Assembly (NCBI GenBank): GCA_903909815.1
Contig: CAIVXG010000057.1
Location: forward strand, 1 to 47,699
Direction: 5' to 3'
DNA length: 47,699 bases
From: an uncultured beta proteobacterium
Lineage (GTDB): Bacteria; Pseudomonadota; Gammaproteobacteria; Burkholderiales; Burkholderiaceae_C
Shown here: piece by piece, positions 9,430 through 18,157 of the stretch
How positions within the stretch are numbered: position 1 is the first letter of the stretch
Layout: each line of letters begins with the position of its first letter
Position numbers and translations under genes: made by a program
The notes under the pieces: model-generated
What the model was told of the DNA's origin: nothing
The model's input: only the letters and a program-made list of their open reading frames with translations
Databases searched by the model: none

Positions 9430-10152
9430 ATGATGAATATTGTTCAAGCCTGTGGTGTCATTGCCAAGGGTCGCGGTCAGGCGGTCGTTGTGGCCACCAT
9501 GCTGTCCATGTTCATCTTCGATCGCATCGAAGGTGCGGATGGCGCGGCCAAAGGCGTGCCTCTGGCTGGCGGCAAAGCGGGGTTGGTACTGGGTCTTGGT
9601 ATGGCCAAAGCCAAGACCCTGTTCAGCGCCGCCCACGCTCAGGCCGCAAAGGGTGCAGCGGCGGGGCGCATCAACTCGGTGCCGCTGATGGGTGGTGCCG
9701 CCGGATTGGCTTTGGGGCTGGCGCTGGCACGACCGGATCGGAAAGTGATCGTGATGGACGGCGACGCCAGCCTGTTGATGGAGCTCAGTGGACTGGCCAC
9801 CGTGGCCGCGCAAGGACCCAAGAACTTGCTGCATTGCGTCGTGCACAACGGCACGCAGTTCACGGGGCTGGACAATATGAAGTCGCCCGCGGCCAACTTT
9901 CAGTTCGCTCAAGTGGCGCGCCAGGCCGGTTATCTGCACGCCGAACGCATCGACGATGGCGACACCTGGGCCAGACGGTTTCCGGTTCTGCTGGCGATGG
10001 AGGGGCCGGTGTTTGTCGAGCTGATGGTTGAACGTCTGCCCAAGCAGACTCGGGATGGATTTGAGCAGGAAGAACTGCCAGCGAATCAATACACCCGCAT
10101 GGGCGACGAAGCCATGGCGCTGCAGGCCTGGCTGGATAGCGACAGCGCATGA
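9430..10152 (+). CDS. Split TPP enzyme, PP-domain (beta) subunit
   Basis: 240-aa partner of the preceding alpha subunit, similar to ComE-type beta subunits. The TPP pyrophosphate/Mg motif reads G111-D-A-S and is followed after the usual ~25 residues by H-N-G (about 139-141), so the canonical GDG...NN is present in a slightly altered form. A Gly/Ala-rich stretch with 'GGKAGLVLGLGMAKAK' echoed by 'GGAAGLALGLALARP' is an odd internal similarity. The ATG at 9430 is followed at once by a second ATG at 9433, and the start is 16 nt after the alpha stop. The gene overlaps the GMC gene by 4 nt (ATGA), so the three are translationally coupled. Confidence 0.87.
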   Translation: MMNIVQACGVIAKGRGQAVVVATMLSMFIFDRIEGADGAAKGVPLAGGKAGLVLGLGMAKAKTLFSAAHAQAAKGAAAGRINSVPLMGGAAGLALGLALARPDRKVIVMDGDASLLMELSGLATVAAQGPKNLLHCVVHNGTQFTGLDNMKSPAANFQFAQVARQAGYLHAERIDDGDTWARRFPVLLAMEGPVFVELMVERLPKQTRDGFEQEELPANQYTRMGDEAMALQAWLDSDSA

Positions 10153-11771
10153 AAGCCGACACCGACACCTTCGACTACATCGTGGTTGGCGCGGGGTCCG
10201 CTGGCGCGCCCTTGGCGGCGCGACTGAGCGAAAGCGGCCAGCATCAGGTGTTGCTGCTGGAAGCCGGGCCCAGGGACACCAGCCTGTGGACTCGCATTCC
10301 GGCCGCCACGGGAAAACTGCTGGAACAGCGCAAGCTGCTGCGTGAGTTCTTCACCGAGCCGGATGCGCAGATGCAGCAACGCCGCCTCTATTGGCCGCGT
10401 GGACGCGTGGTGGGCGGCTCGTCCACGGTCAACGGCATGATGTGGGTGCACGGCACGCCGCATGAATACGACCTATGGGCGCAGGACGGCTGCCCCGGCT
10501 GGGCCTACGCGGACTTGCAACCCTGGTTCAAGAAGATTGAAAATTTCCCGCAAGGCGACGGGCGTTACCGTGGACGCGGTGGTCCGGTGAGCGTGACCGA
10601 ATTCCAGCCGGTGGACGAATTGCCAGGTGCGTTTCTGGACGCGGTGCAAGCCGCTGGCATCGCACCGCGCGTCAAGGATTACAACGAACAGGGACTGGGT
10701 GGCAGCTACATCCAATTCAACACGCGCCATGGCGTGCGTTGCAACACCCGCATGGCTTATCTGGACGAGGCACGGCTACGAAAAAATCTGACACAAATGA
10801 CCGGCGTCATGGTGAACCGGCTGCTGCTCGAAGGCCGGCGTGCCGTGGGCGTGACGGCCACGCAGCAGGGACGCGAAATCAAGCTACGTGCCCGCCGTGA
10901 AGTCATACTTTGCGGAGGCTCGTTCAACTCGCCCCAGTTGCTCGAACTCTCTGGCATCGGTCGGCGCAGTGTGCTGGCCAATGCCGGTGTGCCACTGCTG
11001 CATGAACTGAATGGGGTGGGAGAAAACCTCAGCGAGCACGTCTACAGCCCCCTGGTTTACGAAGCTCGCCGCGAAGTCTCCTGGAACCGCGACTTGCGCA
11101 GCCCCATCGGCCAAGCCAAGTTGGGTTTGCGCTGGCTGACCCGGCGTGACGGCCCACTGAGCTCGGTCACCATCACGGCGCACGCCTTTGCACCGGCTCA
11201 AGCCGGCGGACAACACGCCGACTACAAGCTGCAGGTGCAGCAGGTCAGCAGCCCGGGCAACCGCGGACCGGGCAAGATCAGCATCGACCCGTTCGACGGC
11301 ATCACGCTGGCCTCCTTCCAGATCAGGCCGCGCTCGCGCGGGTCGGTGCACATCGCTAACGCCGACCCCGCGGCGGACCCCGTGCTGATCTCAAACCACT
11401 TCACCCATCCGGACGACGTGCATGCCTGCCTGGCCGCCATCAAGCTGTCGCGCAAGGTCGCGCAGTCGGGTCCACTTTCCCGCCTGCTCCAGCGCGAACT
11501 GCGCCCGGGGCCCAAGACGGCCGACGATGAGGCCTTGATTGACTACATCCGTGCCACCGGGGCCACTGCCTACCATCCGGTGGGCACGTGCCGCATCGGC
11601 CTTGACCCGGCGCAGTCGGTGGTGGACCCGCAATTGCGCGTGCATGGCATCAAGGGCTTGCGCGTGGCCGATACATCGGTGATGCCGTCCATTGCTTCGA
11701 CCAATACCAACGCCATCGCCATCGTGATCGGGGAGCGCGCAGCGGACTTCATCCTGCAAGAGCGTCGTTGA
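10149..11771 (+). CDS. GMC-family FAD-dependent oxidoreductase 1
   Basis: 540-aa glucose-methanol-choline oxidoreductase, probably an alcohol dehydrogenase of the choline/alkanol/polyethylene-glycol dehydrogenase group. The FAD-binding Rossmann motif is 'YIVVGAGSAGAPLAARLSE' at the N-terminus, with the downstream FAD-contact 'GRVVGGSSTVNGMMW'. The substrate domain ends with the catalytic His476 in '[10 protein letters not shown]' and the C-terminal 'NTNAIAIVIGERAAD'. There is no signal peptide, so it is cytoplasmic or peripheral to the inner membrane. It overlaps the TPP beta gene by 4 nt. It shares overall design with the GMC proteins at 22070 and 30169, and each of the three putative operons contains one. 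Substrate unknown. Confidence 0.94.
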   Translation: MKADTDTFDYIVVGAGSAGAPLAARLSESGQHQVLLLEAGPRDTSLWTRIPAATGKLLEQRKLLREFFTEPDAQMQQRRLYWPRGRVVGGSSTVNGMMWVHGTPHEYDLWAQDGCPGWAYADLQPWFKKIENFPQGDGRYRGRGGPVSVTEFQPVDELPGAFLDAVQAAGIAPRVKDYNEQGLGGSYIQFNTRHGVRCNTRMAYLDEARLRKNLTQMTGVMVNRLLLEGRRAVGVTATQQGREIKLRARREVILCGGSFNSPQLLELSGIGRRSVLANAGVPLLHELNGVGENLSEHVYSPLVYEARREVSWNRDLRSPIGQAKLGLRWLTRRDGPLSSVTITAHAFAPAQAGGQHADYKLQVQQVSSPGNRGPGKISIDPFDGITLASFQIRPRSRGSVHIANADPAADPVLISNHFTHPDDVHACLAAIKLSRKVAQSGPLSRLLQRELRPGPKTADDEALIDYIRATGATAYHPVGTCRIGLDPAQSVVDPQLRVHGIKGLRVADTSVMPSIASTNTNAIAIVIGERAADFILQERR

Positions 11772-11799
11772 AACAATAGCCCACCGAGGAAGCATTCAC

Positions 11800-13086
11800 A
11801 TGCCACTGTCCACCACCTATCAGCCCCGGCGCGCCTGGTTCATGACCCTCCTGCTGGCGCTGTTCATGCTGATCAATTTCATCGACAAAGTCGGCATTGG
11901 GCTGGTCGCGGTTCCCATGATGACCGAACTGCAATTGACGCCAAGCGAGTTTGGCTTCATCGCCGGCAGCTTCTTCTGGTTCTTTGCCATATCGGGAGTC
12001 GTGGGTGGCTTCGTCGCCAACCGTTTCAGCGCCAAATGGATCCTGATGATTCTGGTGGTGGTCTGGTCCGCGGCGCAATTACCCATCATTTTGTCGTCGT
12101 CGGTGGCGATGATTATGTTCTCCCGCATCCTGCTGGGCATGGGCGAAGGCCCGGCATCGCCCATTGCATTTCACGCCTGCTACAAGTGGTTCCCGGATGC
12201 CAAGAGAAACTTGCCCATTTCGGTGATCAATCAAGGCTCGGCGCTGGGCTTGCTGATCGCCGGCATTGGCGTTCCCCTGATCACTGCACGCTGGGGCTGG
12301 CGTGCCAACTTCATGGTGATGACTGCGGTCGGCTTAATTTGGGGACTGATCTGGCTGATCTTTGGCGCAGAAGGCAAAGTTCAAACCCAGCGCATTGATT
12401 CGAAGGCGATGAATGGTGGCGTGTCGGCCGAACGTCTGCCCTATCGCAGCTTGTTGAAGGACCCCACCGTATGGGGTGTCTTTGTTATGCACTTCATGGC
12501 TTTCTGGGGGCTGGCGCTGACGCTGACCTGGCTTCCCGCCTACCTGCAAAAAGGCCTGGGCTACGACGGCGCCACGGCCGGAAAATTGTTTGCGCTGGTG
12601 GTGCTGATCAACGCACCGGTGAACCTGGGCTTGTCATGGTGGTCGCAACGCATGCTCAGCCGTGGTGCCAGCTCGCGCGCAGGCAGGGCCATTCTTTGCA
12701 GCCTGGCCTTGTTGCTGGCGGGCGCACTCTTCATTGCCTTGCTTTTTCTTCCATTGCAGAACTTGCAAAAAGTCATATTGCTGGCTGTTGCGTCAGGCCT
12801 GACCCCGGTGATCTATTCCTTGGGTGCGGCCATGATGGGGTCGGTTTCGCCCGACCCTCAGCGGGGCGCGATGCTGGCCATTGAAAACTCGATCGCGTCG
12901 CTCGCGGGCGTCTTTGCGCCGGTCACCATGGGCTATCTGATTGAGAATTCAACGCTTTCGGCGGCCTTGGGATACGAACAGGGTTTTGCCCTCAGCGGCT
13001 GTCTGCTGATGTTGGGCGGCATCGTGGGCCTTGTCTGGGTCAATCCGGAAGCGTCACTCAGGCGATTGGCGATATTGCGCAACTGA
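11800..13086 (+). CDS. MFS transporter (anion:cation symporter-like)
   Basis: 428-aa polytopic inner-membrane transporter with about 12 hydrophobic segments in two halves. The sequence after TM2/TM3 ('FVANRFSAKW') and 'RILLGMGEGPASPIAFHACYKWFP' are typical of the ACS family, which imports organic anions with protons or other cations. A GAGGAA ribosome-binding site lies 28 nt after the GMC gene. It is the last gene of unit 1 and probably imports a pathway substrate or intermediate carrying a negative charge; this is inference from family and position. No convincing terminator was seen after it. Confidence 0.92.
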   Translation: MPLSTTYQPRRAWFMTLLLALFMLINFIDKVGIGLVAVPMMTELQLTPSEFGFIAGSFFWFFAISGVVGGFVANRFSAKWILMILVVVWSAAQLPIILSSSVAMIMFSRILLGMGEGPASPIAFHACYKWFPDAKRNLPISVINQGSALGLLIAGIGVPLITARWGWRANFMVMTAVGLIWGLIWLIFGAEGKVQTQRIDSKAMNGGVSAERLPYRSLLKDPTVWGVFVMHFMAFWGLALTLTWLPAYLQKGLGYDGATAGKLFALVVLINAPVNLGLSWWSQRMLSRGASSRAGRAILCSLALLLAGALFIALLFLPLQNLQKVILLAVASGLTPVIYSLGAAMMGSVSPDPQRGAMLAIENSIASLAGVFAPVTMGYLIENSTLSAALGYEQGFALSGCLLMLGGIVGLVWVNPEASLRRLAILRN

Positions 13087-13173
13087 AGCAAGGCGGCTTG
13101 TATCATTCTGCATGATTGAAAATTGCCGAATTAGTGACCCGCCCGCTTGTCCTACAACTTCGTTCTGGCCTAA

Positions 13174-13413
13174 CAGAAACGGGTAAAGAACAGATTGGCG
13201 GAGCAGTCCTTTCTGGCCGCCGTCAAGGCCGACCCGAGCGACCCCGACGTGCTGTATGCGCTGGCGGCGTATTACTTTCACTCGCATCAAATGCAACAGG
13301 CGCAGCAATGGGCAGATCGGCTCAAGTTGCTGCGGCCCGATGACCCCAGGTTCAGCCCATTGCAGCGGGCTCTGAGGACCCAGGCCGCAGCGGCGCCAGG
13401 CACGGTCAAATAG
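13174..13413 (+). pseudogene. Remnant of a tetratricopeptide-repeat protein C-terminus
   Basis: From about 13195 the frame encodes some 72 residues that look like one and a half TPR units: 'AEQSFLAAVKADPSDPDVLY', then 'ALAAYYFHSHQMQQAQQWA'. It then ends in an Ala-rich tail and a stop. The frame is closed by TAA at 13171 and has no ATG, only a TTG, and no ribosome-binding site. This looks like the surviving C-terminal end of a larger TPR protein, possibly deleted by a rearrangement. The whole 13087-13683 spacer otherwise holds only the palindrome at 13444 and promoter-like element 2. A short functional protein from TTG cannot be excluded. Confidence 0.45.
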
Positions 13414-13443
13414 ACTGCGACGACACGGAATGCGGCCAAACAT

Positions 13444-13455
13444 GCCGGATCCGGC
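13444..13455. repeat. Perfect 12-bp palindrome GCCGGATCCGGC
   Basis: A perfect inverted repeat, extendable to 18 bp (13441-13458) with one mismatched pair. It lies between the TPR remnant and promoter-like element 2. No run of T follows, so a terminator is unlikely. It could be an operator or chance in GC-rich DNA, and it is not found in front of the other two copies of the element. Confidence 0.35.
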
Positions 13456-13533
13456 GTGACGGTTTGTCCGGGCAAGTCTGGGTTTCTCCCGCATCTCGCA
13501 TGGCTGCCGGTCAGCTCGCAGATCAGCCACACA

Positions 13534-13615
13534 CCAGAAACCCGAACGATCCCCGGGGTGCCTGCACCCTTTCATTGTTCAGGCCTTCACGTCACAGTGG
13601 CTTTCCAGAGAAACC
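13534..13615 (+). promoter_or_regulatory. Composite promoter-like element, copy 2 of 3 (upstream of unit 2)
   Basis: CCAGAAACCCGAAC (13534-13547), 10 nt, GTGCCTGCAC (13558-13567; the palindrome extends to GGGTGC-CT-GCACCC), 24 nt, TCACAGT (13592-13598), then AGAGAAACC (13607-13615). It aligns without gaps over 82 bp to copy 3 at 27050 (64 of 82 identical by hand count), with mismatches concentrated between the blocks. A weak TTTCAT lies 17 nt before CACAGT. The element sits in the 597-nt spacer in front of the SDR gene, whose ATG is 68 nt beyond it. Confidence 0.65.
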
Positions 13616-13683
13616 GGGGCCAAGCCTCAGGACTCCAAGATCGAACTTCGCACATTGCGGCGCTTTGCCCGAGGGAACAATCT

Positions 13684-14526
13684 ATGACATTACATTGGAA
13701 GGGCGGCAAGCCCCATTGCGTCTTCATCAGCGGTGGCGGCAGCGGCATCGGCCGCGAGTTCGCCCATCGACTGGCGCAAGAGGGTGCGGACGTTGCCATC
13801 TTCAACCGTAAGCCCGCGCCTGCGGTGATTGCCGAATTGCGCAAGCTGGCCGTGCGGGCCGATCAGCAGTTCAAAAGCTACTGCGCCGACGTGTCGGATG
13901 ACGCAGGACTGAAGGCGTCGATCGACCAGGCGGTGCGGGAGCTGGGCGCACCCGATCTGGCCATCAATTCCGCAGGCATTCAAATCGCCAAGCCCTTTGG
14001 CGAGCTCCCGTCGTCTGAATTCAACCAGGTCATCCACATCAACCTGATCGGCTCGCGCAACTTTGCCGCGGCCGTGCTGCCCCATTTGCGCGCCGGGACC
14101 CACCTGGTGTTCGTCGCGTCGCTGGCATCGCTGGTAGGCACCTACGCCTATGCGGCGTATTGCGCTTCCAAGTTCGGCGTGATGGGCCTGGCCAGCGCCT
14201 TGCGCATCGAACTCAAGCTGCAAGGCATCGATGTCAGCATCTGCTGCCCGGGCGAAATCATCACGCCCCTGGTGCATGAGGAACGCAAGACACTGCACCC
14301 CATTTCCGCGGCCCTGAAAGACTTTGCTGGACACCAGGAAGTGGAGGTCGCCTGCGCTCAAATGTTGCGCCAGATCGCGCGGCGCAAGTTTGAAATTGTC
14401 GATGGCTTCATGCCCCGCGTCACGGCGTGGCTGGCCCGCTACTTGCCCGGAGCCACGCGCACGGTGGCCGATGCCATTGCACGCGGCGCTGCCAAAAAAA
14501 TGGGCGCGGATTTCAAATCCATTTGA
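13684..14526 (+). CDS. Short-chain dehydrogenase/reductase
   Basis: 280-aa classical SDR. The cofactor motif is 'FISGGGSGIGREFAHRLA', with Gly replacing Thr/Ser in the usual TGxxxGIG. Also present are 'NSAG', the catalytic Ser region 'VFVASLASLVGTYAY' and the active-site Y-C-A-S-K. The C-terminal half, with 'CCPGEIITPLV' and a hydrophobic/basic tail, recalls 3-ketodihydrosphingosine reductase-like SDRs, which act on long-chain 3-oxo compounds. I chose the ATG at 13684; the frame is open farther upstream, but that stretch is the promoter-like element. First gene of unit 2, 10 nt before the alkyl sulfatase. Substrate unknown. Confidence 0.9.
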   Translation: MTLHWKGGKPHCVFISGGGSGIGREFAHRLAQEGADVAIFNRKPAPAVIAELRKLAVRADQQFKSYCADVSDDAGLKASIDQAVRELGAPDLAINSAGIQIAKPFGELPSSEFNQVIHINLIGSRNFAAAVLPHLRAGTHLVFVASLASLVGTYAYAAYCASKFGVMGLASALRIELKLQGIDVSICCPGEIITPLVHEERKTLHPISAALKDFAGHQEVEVACAQMLRQIARRKFEIVDGFMPRVTAWLARYLPGATRTVADAIARGAAKKMGADFKSI

Positions 14527-14536
14527 AGTGAACACC

Positions 14537-16519
14537 ATGGCCATGTCCCACTCCCGTTGGGCCTTGCTGCTGATCGCAGCAGCGGGCCTTCTGTGCGGCT
14601 GCAGCAAGAGCACCGGCGTGGGCGGTGCAGCAGGCGACGCCACGCCCACCACCGTCGCCACCAACGCCGAGTTTTCCGCCAAGCTCAACCTGAAAGACCC
14701 GCAGGAATTTGAAGACGCCAGGCGCGGCCTGATGGCGCGCCCCACTGGCCAGATCAGGAACGCGCAGGGTCAGGTCATACGCGACTTTGATGCCTTCAAG
14801 TTTCTGGACGGAGGCGCGCCACCCACGGTCAACCCCAGCCTATGGCGCCACGCCATCCTGGACGAGCAGATCGGCCTGTTCAAGGTGACCGAGCACATCT
14901 ACCAGTTGCGCGGCTTTGACAACGCCAACCTGACCCTGATCGAAGGCAAGACCGGATGGATCGTGGTCGATGCCCTGGGCAACCGCGAAAGCGCCGCTGC
15001 GGCGATGGCATTTGCGGCTCAACATCTGGGCAAAAAACCCGTGACGGCGCTGGTGCTCACGCATTCCCATATCGACCACTTCGGTGGCGTACTGGGCGTG
15101 ATCAGTCCCCAGGAAATTGCCGAGCGCAAGATCCCGGTGGTCGCCCCCGCAGGCTTCATGGAAGAAGCCACCAGCGAAAACATTCTGGTCGGCATTGCCA
15201 TGGGGCGACGCTCCAGCTACCAGTTCGGCAAGGACCTGGAGCCCTCGGCCAAAGGTCTGGTCGACGTGGGCAACGGCAAGACCACGGTGTACGGTGGCGC
15301 CTACGGCATCGTGGCCCCCAACTGGCTGATCTACCGACCCACGCAGGAGATGGTGCTCGACGGCGTGCGCTTTGTATTTCACAACGTGCCCGGCGCGGAG
15401 TGCCCGGCCGAGCTGACCTTCACCATCCCCGAAATGAAGGCCTACAACGGAGCCGAGAACCTGGCGCAGACCATGCACAACCTGCTGCCCATTCGGGGCG
15501 CCAAGGTGCGCGACAGCTTCAAGTGGGCGAGCTACCTGGACCAGGCGCTGGAACAGACCGACGGCATTGAAGTCTATTTTGGCCAGCACAACTGGCCAAT
15601 CTGGGGCCATGCCCGCATCCGGGAGTTCGTCAGCAAACAGCGCGATGTCTACAAGTACACCCACGACCAGGCCGTGCGCCTGATCAACGCCGGTTACACC
15701 CCGCGGGAGATTGCCGACACCGTCAAGCTGCCCAAGTCGCTGGACGATTACTTTGCCGCGCGCGGCTACTACGGTGACCTGCGGGCGAACGTGAAAGCGG
15801 TGTACCAGATGTACATCGGCGGCTACGACGGCAATCCGGCCAACCTCAATCCCCTGGCACCACAGGATTCCGCCAGACGCTACATGGACGCCATGGGTGG
15901 CATCGACAAGGCCGTGGCGATCGCACAAGCGGCGTATGACAAGGGCGACTATCGATGGGTCGCGGAGCTGCTCAATCATGCGGTGTTTGCCGAACCCGGC
16001 CACGCGGGCGCCAAGACACTGCTGGCCCGCACCTATGACCAGTTGGGCTATGCGGCGGAATCCGCCCTGTGGCGCAACAGCTATCTGACCGGCGCGTCCG
16101 AGTTGCGCAACGGTCCACCCACCAAAGGCATCACCAAGGCGGACCTGCTGGATGTGCTGGCGCGCACGCCGACGGAGCGCTTTCTGGAAGCCATGGCCGC
16201 CAGTCTGGATGGCCCGGCGGCTGAAGGCAAGAACATCAAGATCAACCTGGTGCTGACAGACACCAAGGAGTCGTTCGTGTTGTGGCTGGAGAACGCCGTG
16301 CTGCACTTCAAGAGCGGTCCCGCTGAGGTCGAAGCGAATGCCACACTGACGCTGACCAAGGGCATCTTCATCAAGATGGTTGCCGGCACGGCTGGCGTGA
16401 AAGACACCTTGCTGAGCGACGATTTGAAGCTCGGTGGCAGCACGATCGACCTGGTGCGATTCTTTTCGCTGATCGACAAGGCGGCAGGCACCTTCGCCAT
16501 CGTCACGCCCAAATCCTAA
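14537..16519 (+). CDS. Alkyl sulfatase, type III (metallo-beta-lactamase fold), lipoprotein
   Basis: 660-aa zinc-dependent sulfatase of the SdsA1/BDS1 group, which hydrolyses primary or secondary alkyl sulfates. The N-terminal segment is hydrophobic and ends in the lipobox LLCGC, so the mature protein should be a lipoprotein in the periplasm. The zinc motif is H176-S-H178-I-D180-H181-FGG; a further ligand is expected in 'FGQHNWPIWG'. The helical dimerisation domain ('AAYDKGDYRWVAELLNH ... LARTYDQLGY') is followed by a C-terminal SCP2-like lipid-binding domain. Start: ATG 14537, directly before the lipoprotein signal; an in-frame GTG at 14528 is the alternative. It lies 10 nt after the SDR and 16 nt before protein B. 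Confidence 0.95.
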   Translation: MAMSHSRWALLLIAAAGLLCGCSKSTGVGGAAGDATPTTVATNAEFSAKLNLKDPQEFEDARRGLMARPTGQIRNAQGQVIRDFDAFKFLDGGAPPTVNPSLWRHAILDEQIGLFKVTEHIYQLRGFDNANLTLIEGKTGWIVVDALGNRESAAAAMAFAAQHLGKKPVTALVLTHSHIDHFGGVLGVISPQEIAERKIPVVAPAGFMEEATSENILVGIAMGRRSSYQFGKDLEPSAKGLVDVGNGKTTVYGGAYGIVAPNWLIYRPTQEMVLDGVRFVFHNVPGAECPAELTFTIPEMKAYNGAENLAQTMHNLLPIRGAKVRDSFKWASYLDQALEQTDGIEVYFGQHNWPIWGHARIREFVSKQRDVYKYTHDQAVRLINAGYTPREIADTVKLPKSLDDYFAARGYYGDLRANVKAVYQMYIGGYDGNPANLNPLAPQDSARRYMDAMGGIDKAVAIAQAAYDKGDYRWVAELLNHAVFAEPGHAGAKTLLARTYDQLGYAAESALWRNSYLTGASELRNGPPTKGITKADLLDVLARTPTERFLEAMAASLDGPAAEGKNIKINLVLTDTKESFVLWLENAVLHFKSGPAEVEANATLTLTKGIFIKMVAGTAGVKDTLLSDDLKLGGSTIDLVRFFSLIDKAAGTFAIVTPKS

Positions 16520-16535
16520 ATTCAACGGAGGCACC

Positions 16536-18131
16536 ATGAAATTCATTCGACGTTTACTGCTGGGGATGGTGGCAACGGTGCTCGCCGTGGCTGGTGCGCT
16601 GTGGATCTATGTCAACAGCGTGAACCAGGAAAACGATCTGCTCCGGCCCCAAGGCGGCAGCTACATGATTCCCGGCGGCGCGGTGCAAGGCGGACCCACA
16701 CCGCGTTCAGACGGCTATGCGGTGAATTCAGCAGGGGTGGCGCAGTACCTGCCCATGATGCCGCCGGAGCGGGTCATGAACATCCACCATGCCGAAACGG
16801 AAGCGGCCAATGCCGCGATCAAGACCTGCTTCTGGCCCACCGGGGGTCGCACGCGCTCGGGCTACCTGACGACGGACACCCACAATCCTGCGGTGGACAA
16901 CCAGCTGCCCGATACCGGCAACACCTACCAGCTCACGGCCTTCACGATTCCCGCGGGGGCCAGCATCGTCGTCAAGGGCGAGTTCCCGCACGTGCGGCAC
17001 TGGAACTTCGTCACCTACGGACCCGACGGCACGCCGCGCGACGGCTTGACGGACCGCGACATCGTCCCGGACGCAGGATCGCAAAACCCGTTCCAGGTGG
17101 GCGTGCGCCGCGACACGCCGCAACGCCATTACCGGTTCTCCATCGTCAATGGAGAGCCGGTCACACCGCGTCCCGCCAACACGGTCTACACCAAGGCCGC
17201 GCCGGGCGAGCCCATCGGCTTCTTCATGCGCAACTACGTGCCCGACGGCAGCAAGGATTTCTACGGCGGCGTGGCCCTGCCCAGCGTGGAGTTGCACACC
17301 GCTGATGGAAAAGTGCTGCAGGGCGAAGAGGCCTGCGCCGCGACCGCGGCACCGATGCGCGGCAAGCAACCCGCACTGTCGGTCAATCCCAAGCTGTGGG
17401 TTGCAGCCACCCATTTGTTCACCCGTGATGCGAGCACCGCGCCGGCCAAACCGTTTGAAGTGGAACCGTTGGAGATGTTCTTCAACCGCCTGCATTTGAT
17501 GCTGCGGCTGTTCTTCCCAAGCTTGCCGACGGCCAAATTCGCCGAGCAAAAAGGAGGCTTCTGGAGCAACGCCGACACCCGCTACGGCTACAAGTTCATC
17601 AACCAGCAACACGGCAAGGTCTATGCCCTGCGCGGGCAATTGCCCAAGACCCCACCGACCTGGCACGGCGACGGCGGAGCGCTGGCGAAGGCGGACATGA
17701 GCTACTGGTCTGTTTGCAGCACCATGGGAATGGCCCAGGGAATGACGGTCGACTGCGTCTACGACGAAATGATCGAGCCGACGCTGGACGCCAGGCGCAA
17801 CTACACCATCGTGGTGTCACGCGCCATTGACCGCCCGGCCAACGCGACCGAAAGGTGCGGCGCGGTGTGGATGGAATGGGGCAACGGCGACGGCATCATC
17901 GGTGGCAGCCCCGATTACGGCGTGCTCATCAATCGCAACACCGAACCTTCACCGGAATTCAAGCACAGCTGGTTTGCGGTGGAGCGCGAAGGCATGGAAA
18001 AACAGGCTATGGGTGCGTACCTTCCCTACCTCGTGAACTTCCACGAGCGCCAGTCTTTCGAGACTCTGGGCTGTCCTGTTGACGTGAGCAAGATCGATGC
18101 GCGAATAGATTCCGTCAAAGAACACCATTGA
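16536..18131 (+). CDS. Exported six-cysteine protein B (uncharacterised family)
   Basis: 531 aa, function not recognised. It is the closest relative in the window of protein A (5666-7285), with collinear similarity over nearly the whole length including the N-terminal membrane anchor ('RRLLLGMVATVLAVAGALW'). It has exactly six cysteines, in TCFWPTGG, GEEACAA, YWSVC, VDCVYDE, RCGAVWMEW and LGCPVD, all matched in proteins A and C. The membrane anchor puts the bulk of the protein in the periplasm, where disulfides can form. It follows the alkyl sulfatase by 16 nt with a GGAGG ribosome-binding site. Placement next to a sulfatase, as with protein A, hints at a role in handling the same substrate; no enzymatic motif was identified. 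Confidence 0.85.
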   Translation: MKFIRRLLLGMVATVLAVAGALWIYVNSVNQENDLLRPQGGSYMIPGGAVQGGPTPRSDGYAVNSAGVAQYLPMMPPERVMNIHHAETEAANAAIKTCFWPTGGRTRSGYLTTDTHNPAVDNQLPDTGNTYQLTAFTIPAGASIVVKGEFPHVRHWNFVTYGPDGTPRDGLTDRDIVPDAGSQNPFQVGVRRDTPQRHYRFSIVNGEPVTPRPANTVYTKAAPGEPIGFFMRNYVPDGSKDFYGGVALPSVELHTADGKVLQGEEACAATAAPMRGKQPALSVNPKLWVAATHLFTRDASTAPAKPFEVEPLEMFFNRLHLMLRLFFPSLPTAKFAEQKGGFWSNADTRYGYKFINQQHGKVYALRGQLPKTPPTWHGDGGALAKADMSYWSVCSTMGMAQGMTVDCVYDEMIEPTLDARRNYTIVVSRAIDRPANATERCGAVWMEWGNGDGIIGGSPDYGVLINRNTEPSPEFKHSWFAVEREGMEKQAMGAYLPYLVNFHERQSFETLGCPVDVSKIDARIDSVKEHH

Positions 18132-18157
18132 CGGAATCAAAATTACGGAATATCAGC

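Noticed and set aside
8883-10152. Calling the split TPP enzyme sulfopyruvate decarboxylase (comDE) outright
   Set aside because: No other coenzyme M synthesis genes are nearby, and the substrate of such split enzymes cannot be read from the two halves alone.
13081-13120. Rho-independent terminator after the MFS gene
   Set aside because: Only 4-5 bp stems (CAAG/CTTG, ATCAT/ATGAT) and no T-run.
13456-13683. N-terminal extension of the SDR to an ATG at 13456
   Set aside because: The extra 76 codons cover the promoter-like element and have no SDR character; the ATG at 13684 gives the normal family N-terminus.
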